A DNA stretch of 6,588 bases from Deltaproteobacteria bacterium. GTDB lineage: Bacteria; Desulfobacterota; GWC2-55-46. Under the pieces are notes generated by a model. The model saw only the letters and a list, made by a program, of their open reading frames with translations, ran no database searches and was not told the origin of the DNA. The stretch is from the NCBI GenBank assembly GCA_016218095.1, contig JACREV010000234.1, positions 1-6,588 of the forward strand, given 5' to 3'. The position numbers were made by a program, and so were the translations under genes. Each line of letters opens with the position of its first letter. The first letter of the stretch is position 1. Below are positions 1 through 5,323 of the stretch, one piece after another.

Positions 1-553
1 CGGCAGGTTCCACCTCATAGGACTGCCGCCTGCGCCGCGCGGCGTGCCCCAGGTAGAGGTCGCTTTCGACATCGACGCGAACGGCATCCTTAACGTCTCT
101 GCAAAGGACCTCGCCACGAACAAGGAACAGAGGATAACCATTACGGCCTCCTCGGGTCTCAACAAGGACGAGGTCGAGAAAATGGTAAAGGAAGGCGAAC
201 AGCACGCCGATGAGGATAAAAAGAGAAAAGAGGTCGTCGAGACTAGAAACCAGCTCGACTCTCTTGTATACTCGACCGAAAAGCTCCTGAACGAGAACCG
301 CGCCAAGGTGCCTGAGGCGGACGCAAAGGCCGTTGAGGAAGCGGTCGCCGAGGCGAAGAAAGCCCTCGAGCAGAACGAGCTTGAGCCGTTAAAAGATGCG
401 GTAGCCAAGGTCACCCAGGCCTCCCACAAGGTGGCTGAGATGATGTACAAGGAAGCGGCGGCATCAGGCCAGGCCGCCGGGGCGCCGGGCCAGGAAGGCG
501 CGCATAAGCAGGGCGACGTGGTCGACGCTGAAGTAGTCGACGAGCAGAAGTAA
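1..553 (+). CDS. dnaK: Chaperone DnaK (Hsp70), C-terminal part, 5' truncated by window edge
   Basis: This is the C-terminal part of the cytosolic ATP-dependent chaperone Hsp70, which binds exposed hydrophobic peptides in cooperation with a J-protein and GrpE. The reading frame is open from base 2, and 183 residues are visible. The ATPase domain lies outside the window. The visible part starts in the last strands of the substrate-binding beta-sandwich (GRFHLIGLPPAPRG, then VEVAFDIDANGILNVSAKD, the hallmark segment that matches E. coli DnaK from about residue 460). It continues through the alpha-helical lid and an Ala/Gly/Gln-rich linker, and ends with the conserved tail DVVDAEVVDEQK. That tail is the EEVD-like end typical of bacterial DnaK. 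The GTG at base 44 is an internal valine codon (RGVPQ), not a start. The gene is intact at its 3' end and stops with TAA at 551-553. Identification is very secure; only the left end is missing. Confidence 0.97.
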   Translation, partial: GRFHLIGLPPAPRGVPQVEVAFDIDANGILNVSAKDLATNKEQRITITASSGLNKDEVEKMVKEGEQHADEDKKRKEVVETRNQLDSLVYSTEKLLNENRAKVPEADAKAVEEAVAEAKKALEQNELEPLKDAVAKVTQASHKVAEMMYKEAAASGQAAGAPGQEGAHKQGDVVDAEVVDEQK

Positions 554-770
554 CCCGGGCAAGTGGGACCGCGCAGGAGGAGAAAATAGGGGGAGGGGAG
601 CGAGGGCGCGGCTTTGGGGGATGGGTTTTCGCGCCATCCGTTATAAAGGGGTGCAGGGGGTCTGAGGGGTACGTTGAAACGGTGGCAGTCTTTTTCTCCA
701 GTTGCCTGCCTGTCGGTTTATAAAGCATCAAGGCCCGTTATGAAGGATCGACCTGGGCCTTTCTCAAAAT

Positions 771-839
771 AAAGGGACCGGGAGGGACGGCGTTACGCCG
801 TCCCTCCCGGTATCGATCTTCCGGCCCGAAGGTCCCTTT
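771..839 (+). terminator. Strong hairpin inside a possible three-way junction; candidate transcription terminator or structured RNA
   Basis: A perfect 15-bp inverted repeat pairs 778-792 with 796-810 around a 3-base loop (TTA). Its arm is CCGGGAGGGACGGCG. An outer 7-bp helix pairs AAAGGGA (771-777) with TCCCTTT (833-839). A small CTTC/GAAG hairpin (818-821 with 828-831) sits in the 3' gap, so the whole can fold as a three-way junction. The position between dnaK and the J-protein gene suits a terminator. However, no U-tract directly follows the 15-bp stem on the + strand, and it lies about 225 bases past the dnaK stop. Rho-independent termination is therefore uncertain; attenuation, an mRNA 3'-end stabiliser or an intergenic repeat are alternatives. 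Confidence 0.45.
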
Positions 840-864
840 CAGCAACTCGTCTTAAGCCCGCGCG

Positions 865-896
865 TTTGCCGCCTTTCCGCACTTTAACTGTATTTT
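865..896 (+). promoter_or_regulatory. Weak candidate promoter for the J-protein gene
   Basis: TATTTT at 891-896 could be a -10 box. TTTGCC at 865-870 or TTGCCG at 866-871 could be a -35 box, but the spacing of 19-20 bases is longer than ideal. If real, transcription would begin near base 903 and leave a leader of only about 12 bases. The stable hairpin upstream makes an independent promoter plausible, but the match is poor. Confidence 0.2.
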
Positions 897-914
897 AAAC
901 AACACTTCGGTAGA

Positions 915-1802
915 ATGGCCAAGGACTATTACGAGATCCTCGGGGTCGCGAGAAACGCGGCCGAGGACGACATAAAAAAGGCGTACAGGAACCTCGCCAG
1001 GAAGTTCCACCCCGACCTCCATCCGGATAAGAAGGCCGAGATGGAGGCGAAGTTCAAGGAGATAAACGAGGCGTACGGCGTCCTCTCCGACCCCAAGAAG
1101 AGGTCCGATTATGACCTTACGGGATCCGTCGGCCACGAGCCGGGGATGGGCGGCGGGTATCCGCCTCCTGGCGGCGGAGTCCACTTCGAGGACTTCGGCT
1201 TCGGCAACATCGGAGGCTTCGAGGACGTATTCAGCGAGATATTCGGCAAGGGCGGAAGGAGGGGCCCGCGTAAGGGCTCTGACCTCGAGTATTCGGTAAC
1301 GCTCGACTTCCTGCAGGCGGTAAAGGGGGCCGAGGTGAGGATAGCGGTCCCGAGGCGGGGCGGGAGCGAGACCATTACGGTAAAGATACCGCCCGGCGTC
1401 AAGAGCGGCGGAAGGGTAAGGGTCCCGGGAAAAGGCGAGCCCGGCGACGGCGGCCCCGGCGACCTCTACATTATAACCGAGGTCCAGCCGCACCGGTATT
1501 TCAGGAGGGTCGATAACGATATTTACGTCGATGTGCCGATAAATATAAAGGAAGCCGTGCTTGGCGCCGATATACAAGTACCGACCATCGACGGCATGAC
1601 CACCATAAAGGTCCCGCCGGGGATAAGGAGCGGACAGAAGCTCCGGATAAAAGGAAAGGGCGTCTACGGCGCCGGAGGCAGGGGAGACGAGTACGTCATC
1701 ATCCAGATAGCCGCGCAAAAGGCCGTTGACAGCAGGAGTAAAGAGCTTATTGAAGAATTTTCACGAATAAATACTTATGACCCGCGGAAGGGATTATGGT
1801 AG
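915..1802 (+). CDS. J-domain co-chaperone, class B (CbpA/DnaJ-like without zinc finger)
   Basis: This J-protein stimulates DnaK ATP hydrolysis and delivers client proteins to it in the cytosol. It has 295 residues, close to the 306 of E. coli CbpA and much shorter than zinc-finger DnaJ (about 375). The J domain is at residues 1-68, with the essential HPD at 32-34 and the helix IV segment SDPKKRSDYD. A Gly/Phe-rich linker spans about 71-117 (GGGYPPPGGG, FGFGNIGGF). Two C-terminal beta domains follow, at about 122-192 and 195-267, containing VKIPPGVKSGGRVRV and IKVPPGIRSGQKLRI. The repeated CxxCxGxG motifs of DnaJ are absent; there is no cysteine at all. An in-frame stop at 885-887 leaves ATG 915 as the only ATG start. 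No clear Shine-Dalgarno precedes it (only GGTAGA-like sequence). It follows dnaK on the same strand, so DnaK is the likely partner. The class is certain; calling it dnaJ or cbpA is a naming choice. Confidence 0.95.
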   Translation: MAKDYYEILGVARNAAEDDIKKAYRNLARKFHPDLHPDKKAEMEAKFKEINEAYGVLSDPKKRSDYDLTGSVGHEPGMGGGYPPPGGGVHFEDFGFGNIGGFEDVFSEIFGKGGRRGPRKGSDLEYSVTLDFLQAVKGAEVRIAVPRRGGSETITVKIPPGVKSGGRVRVPGKGEPGDGGPGDLYIITEVQPHRYFRRVDNDIYVDVPINIKEAVLGADIQVPTIDGMTTIKVPPGIRSGQKLRIKGKGVYGAGGRGDEYVIIQIAAQKAVDSRSKELIEEFSRINTYDPRKGLW

Positions 1803-1969
1803 AATATATGTATAAAAGGGTTGCCGAAGTCCCGAAAGGGCGGCGGTTGCCCGCTTCCGGTTAGCAAACCGCGCATTAGCGGTTCAAGATCAACTCATTA
1901 ACCTCCGGGGGTTCGAGGACCCCGGAAAGACAGGTCCGGTCAGAAGGCCCCGGCCCTCAAGAGGTTACC
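1803..1969 (+). promoter_or_regulatory. Structured leader upstream of the Clp ATPase gene, with possible promoter and Shine-Dalgarno-masking helix
   Basis: An AT-rich stretch just after the J-protein stop (TAGAAT at 1800-1805, TATAAA at 1811-1816) could hold a -10 box, although no good -35 was found. Several stem-loops follow: CCC-GAAA-GGG (1831-1840) extended by GCCG/CGGC (1823-1826 with 1841-1844); AACCGC/GCGGTT (1867-1872 with 1879-1884); and TCCGGGG/CCCCGGA (1904-1910 with 1920-1926). The Shine-Dalgarno of the Clp gene is GAGGT at 1961-1965, four bases before ATG. TAACCTC at 1899-1905 is perfectly complementary to GAGGTTA at 1961-1967, so it could occlude the ribosome site. The pairings are read directly from the sequence; their function is inferred. 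Confidence 0.4.
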
Positions 1970-4249
1970 ATGACTGAACTGGAAGATATAAAGGAAAAAC
2001 TCACGCCTGCCGCCAGGAAGGTACTCGAGGCGGCTATCGAGGAGAGTAAGACCCGCCAGCACTATTATCTCGGCGTCGAACATCTCTTCCTGGCCTTCGC
2101 CAAGGTCGAGGAGAACTTCTTCAGGGAAGTGATGGAGGACCTGAACCTCGACGTATTCCATGTTATCAACTTTCTGAATGAGCATCTGAACGTCTCCCGC
2201 CAGTACATCGGACTTGGTCTCAAGATTCCTCCTGCTACCCGTAACGTGTTCAGGCTCGCCCGTGAAGAAGCCCAGAGGTGGGGTAGGGAGGAGCTCGACT
2301 CCACCGACCTCTTCATCGCCATATTCCAGGAGAACCACAGCCTGCCGGCAAAGGTCTTCCGCTCGTTCGGGCTCGACCCGGATTACGTGATGAGGAGGAT
2401 AACCGTAAAAGTAAGGAGCAAAGAGGAGATGGAAGAGGAGCTCAAGAAGAAATACGAACTCCCTCCTAATCTCAAGCACTTCGCCGTTAATCTCAATAAG
2501 CTCGCGAGGTTCGACAAACTGCCGATGATAGTCGGCAGGGACGCCGAGATAGAGCAGGTGATGGAGATACTCTGCCACGTTGACCGTTCCAACTCCGTCA
2601 TGGTGATAGGCGAGCCCGGCGTCGGCAAGACCGCCGTCGTGGAGGGGCTCGCAAGAAGGATAGAGCTTGAGCCGAAGAGGGTCCCCAAGAGGCTCCGGGA
2701 CAAGCAGATAGTGAACCTCCAGATGAACTCGGTCGTAGCCGGGACGATCTTCAGGGGGATGTTCGAGGACAGGATAGAGAAGATAATAAAGGAGATAAAG
2801 GAGAAGAAGAACATCATCTTCTTCATAGACGAGGCCCACACGCTCATAGGCGCGGGCTCGGCCATGGGCGTTCCTTCGGACGCCGCAAACATCTTCAAGT
2901 CGACATTGTCCAGGGGCGAGGTGCAGATAATCGGCGCTACGACCCTCTCCGAGTACAAGGAGTTCATAGCCGAGGACGAGGCGCTTGCCAGACGCTTCCG
3001 CCTCGTGAACATCGCGGAGCCGACGGTCGACGAGACGAGGAAGATACTCTACGGCATACGCGGCAGGCTCGAGAAGAGCTACTCTGTCGCGATCACCGAC
3101 GAGGCCATAGAGACCGCGCTCGACATGAGCCAGAGGTACATGAGGTCCTTGAAGATGCCCGACAAGGTCATCGGCTGGCTCGACACCTCGTGCGTAAAGG
3201 TAGAGATAAACAGGCCGACCGAGCCGGTCAAATCCAGCGACGTCGTAGAGGTCATATCCCAGGAGACGAAGATACCCAGGGACATGATCTTCAGGGACAC
3301 GGTCGGCAGGTTCAAGGACATGGAAAAGGCCTTGTCCAGGAGGGTCATCGGCCAGAGGGAGGCGGTGACGGCCTTATCCAAGAGGCTCAGGCTCAACAAA
3401 GGGCCGCTGAAAGAGAACTTCTCGAAGCCCGACGGAGTGTTGCTCTTCTTAGGCCCCACCGGCGTCGGCAAGACCGAGCTCGCCAAGGCCCTCGCCGAGT
3501 ACCTCTTCGGGGACGAGAAGAAGATGATACGGGTGGACATGAGCGAGTACAAGGACTCGGCCGTCGCGGTCGATAAGCTCATCGGCATGCCCAGAGGCAT
3601 AGTAGGCTCGGAGCGCGGCGGCCTGCTCTCGAACCCTGTCCGCGAAAACCCGTACTCGGTCGTCCTTCTGGACGAGATCGAGAAGGCGCACCCGTACGTA
3701 TTGAACCTCTTCCTCCAGGTCTTTGACGAGGGGTGGCTCACCGACGGGCGCGGGAAGAGGGTCTACTTCAGCGACACCGTCATCATAATGACAAGCAACC
3801 TCGGCGTCGACATGTTCAAGAAGTACGTGAAGCCGCTCGGGTTCCTGCCCGAGGGGCAGGACACGCACTCCTTCAAGAAGGACATATTGAAGGACGTGGA
3901 GGGGACGCTCTCCCCGGAGTTCCTGAACCGCATAGACGACATCATAGTCTTCACGCCCCTTACGAGGGAGGAGGTCAAGGCGCTCACGAACCTCTACCTC
4001 GACAAGATCAGGGACCACATGGAGACATACGGCAAGCACCTTGTCGTGACCGAGAAGGCCGTTGACGCGCTCGTAAATAAGGGATATAACCAGAAGTACG
4101 GGGCGAGGTTCTTGAAGCGCCACGTGGATGAGAAGGTGAAGGTCCCTGTGACGCTAAAGTGGAAGGAAGGGGACTTCTTCAGGGTCGACGCCGTCGATGA
4201 CGAGGTGGTCGTCGATACATCTTCGGCCGGGGAGCCAGCGTTAGCATGA
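1970..4249 (+). CDS. ClpA-like Clp/Hsp100 ATPase with two AAA+ domains
   Basis: This is a hexameric ATP-driven protein unfoldase of the Clp/Hsp100 family, cytosolic, 759 residues (E. coli ClpA has 758). A Clp_N double repeat is at about 11-45 and 86-140. D1 has Walker A GEPGVGKT 214-221, Walker B IIFFIDE 282-288 and arginine finger ARRF 340-343. D2 has Walker A GPTGVGKT 495-502, Walker B VVLLDE 564-569, sensor 1 TSNLG, FLNRID 651-656 and sensor 2 GAR 711-713. There is no coiled-coil middle domain between D1 and D2, unlike ClpB (long) and ClpC (short). LGF at 623-625 lies where ClpA/ClpC carry the IGL/VGF loop that docks on ClpP, which suggests a proteolytic partner (no clpP or clpS in the window). 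Odd points: the D2 pore loop is GIVG (543-546) instead of GYVG; the D1 pore loop is IFRG (260-263) instead of KYRG; and the D1 sensor-2 region reads LDTSCVKV where LDEAxARV is usual. ATG 1970 is supported by GAGGT four bases upstream. The stop overlaps the next gene. Confidence 0.93.
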   Translation: MTELEDIKEKLTPAARKVLEAAIEESKTRQHYYLGVEHLFLAFAKVEENFFREVMEDLNLDVFHVINFLNEHLNVSRQYIGLGLKIPPATRNVFRLAREEAQRWGREELDSTDLFIAIFQENHSLPAKVFRSFGLDPDYVMRRITVKVRSKEEMEEELKKKYELPPNLKHFAVNLNKLARFDKLPMIVGRDAEIEQVMEILCHVDRSNSVMVIGEPGVGKTAVVEGLARRIELEPKRVPKRLRDKQIVNLQMNSVVAGTIFRGMFEDRIEKIIKEIKEKKNIIFFIDEAHTLIGAGSAMGVPSDAANIFKSTLSRGEVQIIGATTLSEYKEFIAEDEALARRFRLVNIAEPTVDETRKILYGIRGRLEKSYSVAITDEAIETALDMSQRYMRSLKMPDKVIGWLDTSCVKVEINRPTEPVKSSDVVEVISQETKIPRDMIFRDTVGRFKDMEKALSRRVIGQREAVTALSKRLRLNKGPLKENFSKPDGVLLFLGPTGVGKTELAKALAEYLFGDEKKMIRVDMSEYKDSAVAVDKLIGMPRGIVGSERGGLLSNPVRENPYSVVLLDEIEKAHPYVLNLFLQVFDEGWLTDGRGKRVYFSDTVIIMTSNLGVDMFKKYVKPLGFLPEGQDTHSFKKDILKDVEGTLSPEFLNRIDDIIVFTPLTREEVKALTNLYLDKIRDHMETYGKHLVVTEKAVDALVNKGYNQKYGARFLKRHVDEKVKVPVTLKWKEGDFFRVDAVDDEVVVDTSSAGEPALA

Positions 4250-5082
4250 TAAAGAACATACTCATACCTCAGGACGGGTCCGAGAACGGCAAGGCCGCCC
4301 TCGAATACGGATTGTGGCTCGCGAAGAAGTTCAAGGCGGGCCTCATAGGCCTCAACGTCGTCGACGTGGTCGCCCTTGAAGGCCCGTTCCTGCACGACCT
4401 CTCGGGATCTCTCGGGTTTGAGCCGTTCATGAACTTCTCCTCGAGGATGCGCGAGGCGCTGGAGACCAGAGGCAAGACCATCCTCGGCGATTTCGAAGCG
4501 GCCTGCGCCAAAGAGGGGCTTATCTGCGAGTCATCCATTGGCTACGGGGTCGTAGCCAGTGAAATATGCGACAAGGCGAGGCTAGCCGATCTCGTCATAG
4601 TAGGGAAGAGAGGGCTTAACGCCAGGTTCGAGTACGGGCTTCTGGGCTCCACGACGGAAGCGGTCTTGAGGCGGTCGCCGAAACCGGTGATGGTCGTGCC
4701 TGAGACGTTCGTAGCGCCGGAGAGGCCGCTCCTCGCATACGACGGCAGTCCGACGGCCTCGCGCGCCATGCACTCGGCCGCCGAATGGGCGAGCGCGTTC
4801 GATCTCCCGCTTACCGTCGTCTCCGTGGCCGCGGAGACCGAAGAGGACCTCCCGCTCCTCAAAGACGCGGAGAACTACCTGAAGCCCTACGGGGTCCGGG
4901 CGAGCTTCGTGCCGCTTAAGGGTGACGCGCCGGTCGCCATCGAGCGTTATTGCAAGGAGAACGGCCACGACCTCATCTTCATGGGTGCCTCACACCACTC
5001 GAGGATAGTCGAGATGGTGCTCGGCTCCACGACCGAGCACGTCATGAGGAACGTAGAGGGCCCGTTCTTTCTCGAAAGATAA
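4246..5082 (+). CDS. Tandem-domain universal stress protein (UspA family)
   Basis: This 278-residue protein has two fused Usp (alpha/beta Rossmann-like) domains, about 1-153 and 156-278, the second ending almost without a tail. Domain 1 opens with NILIPQDGSENG and carries the nucleotide-loop signature GKRG (120-123), ten residues, then GS (134-135). The usual spacing is nine, although ten-residue variants are known to me in this family. Domain 2 opens with LLAYDGSPTASR and carries GASH (247-250), nine residues, then GS (260-261); the second glycine is histidine, so ATP binding there may be weakened. There is no signal peptide or membrane segment, so it should be cytosolic. ATG at 4246 overlaps the Clp stop TGA (4247-4249) as ATGA, so its translation is probably coupled to the Clp ATPase. 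GGGGAG at 4229-4234 is a rather distant ribosome site. The biochemical role of such Usp proteins is often unknown; a link to Clp-dependent stress proteolysis is inferred from the overlap only. Confidence 0.93.
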   Translation: MIKNILIPQDGSENGKAALEYGLWLAKKFKAGLIGLNVVDVVALEGPFLHDLSGSLGFEPFMNFSSRMREALETRGKTILGDFEAACAKEGLICESSIGYGVVASEICDKARLADLVIVGKRGLNARFEYGLLGSTTEAVLRRSPKPVMVVPETFVAPERPLLAYDGSPTASRAMHSAAEWASAFDLPLTVVSVAAETEEDLPLLKDAENYLKPYGVRASFVPLKGDAPVAIERYCKENGHDLIFMGASHHSRIVEMVLGSTTEHVMRNVEGPFFLER

Positions 5083-5084
5083 CA

Positions 5085-5104
5085 GAAGGGCCTGCCCCTT
5101 TTCC
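5085..5104 (+). terminator. Weak terminator-like hairpin after the Usp gene
   Basis: AAGGG (5086-5090) can pair with CCCTT (5096-5100) around the 5-base loop CCTGC, and the 3' arm runs into a TTTT (5099-5102). It lies three bases after the Usp stop. The stem is short and the T run brief, so it is a weak candidate for the end of the clp-usp transcript. Confidence 0.25.
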
Positions 5105-5174
5105 AAGCCTGTCCCCGGAATGATCTTTCCCCTCGTTTTCTTCATCATACCCTCGAAAAACGGCCATATATCTG

Positions 5175-5203
5175 TTGACTTATCGGATGCTCAGTGCTAA
5201 TTT
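5175..5203 (+). promoter_or_regulatory. Sigma-70-type promoter for mgtE
   Basis: The -35 box TTGACT (5175-5180) matches consensus at five of six positions. After a 17-base spacer, the -10 box TAATTT (5198-5203) is preceded by TGC, giving an extended -10 element. Transcription would start near 5210 and leave a leader of about 114 bases before mgtE. This makes mgtE likely to be expressed separately from the clp-usp pair. The -10 box itself is only a half match, so some doubt remains. Confidence 0.5.
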
Positions 5204-5290
5204 TTAACAGGCCGCTGAAAAGATCGCGTTTTGTGAGCGCGCTGTTCCGAAACCCGAAGCGTACCGGTAAAACCCTTCCTTCGCAGGAAA
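5204..5290. repeat. Possible dispersed intergenic repeat element
   Basis: The stretch begins TTAACAGGCCGCTGAAAA and continues through CGCG(TTTTGTGAG)CGCG (5225-5228 with 5238-5241), CTGTT (5242-5246, complementary to AACAG 5206-5210) and CGAAACCCGAAGCGTACCGG to CCTTCCTTCGCAGG. From memory, it resembles a type of dispersed intergenic sequence with a 'TTTTCAACAGCCTG'-like end found in many deltaproteobacterial genomes. Only one copy is visible, so this is a suspicion. It overlaps the predicted mgtE leader. Confidence 0.25.
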
Positions 5291-5323
5291 TTTCAGATTA
5301 ATTGATCCACCCCGCAGGGACCC

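Larger units (their letters stand above)
554..914. other. Intergenic region without a gene, dnaK to J-protein
   Basis: No convincing ORF lies in these 361 bases. An exact AGGAGG at 575-580 has no start codon at a usable distance. An ATG at 621 opens only 14 codons. The first part is G-rich, with G runs at 589-593, 595-598, 604-606, 616-620 and 623-625. A short inverted repeat pairs AGGCCC (731-736) with GGGCCT (755-760), followed by TTCTC. The main feature is the strong hairpin at 778-810, listed separately. No CIRCE or HAIR operator was recognised. Confidence 0.6.

Noticed and set aside
44..553. GTG at 44 as a start of a separate short protein
   Set aside because: The frame is open upstream to base 2, and the upstream residues are the conserved DnaK segment, so the GTG is an internal valine.
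575..580. Perfect AGGAGG suggesting a small gene after dnaK
   Set aside because: No ATG, GTG or TTG lies within about 4-12 bases downstream with an open frame. The nearest ATG (621) gives only 14 codons.
411..731. A 106-codon - strand frame reaching into the dnaK spacer
   Set aside because: It overlaps the dnaK 3' end, its translation is Pro/Arg-rich and low in complexity, and no motif or convincing start was seen.
852..1718. A 288-codon open frame on the - strand covering most of the J-protein gene
   Set aside because: It lies antisense to an unmistakable J-protein gene, and its translation shows no recognisable domain. GC-rich codon choice on the + strand (few TTA, CTA, TCA) leaves the complementary frame open.
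1861..1885. CIRCE-like TTAGCA...TAGC operator before the Clp gene
   Set aside because: The sequence does not match TTAGCACTC-N9-GAGTGCTAA beyond the first bases, and no HspR-type inverted repeat was found either.
1907..1923. tRNA T-arm look-alike (GGGGG TTCGAGG ACCCC)
   Set aside because: The loop matches TTCRANN, but the loop-closing pair is G-A, and no acceptor, D or anticodon arms could be fitted around it.
1940..2839. A 299-codon open frame on the - strand over the Clp N-terminus and D1
   Set aside because: It is a shadow of the Clp gene, with Leu/Tyr/His-rich composition and no motif. The same applies to the - strand frame at 3449-4123.
1970..4249. ClpB disaggregase or ClpV secretion ATPase as identity of the Clp gene
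   Set aside because: There is no long coiled-coil middle domain, a LGF ClpP-type loop is present, and no type VI secretion genes are nearby. The architecture and length match ClpA.
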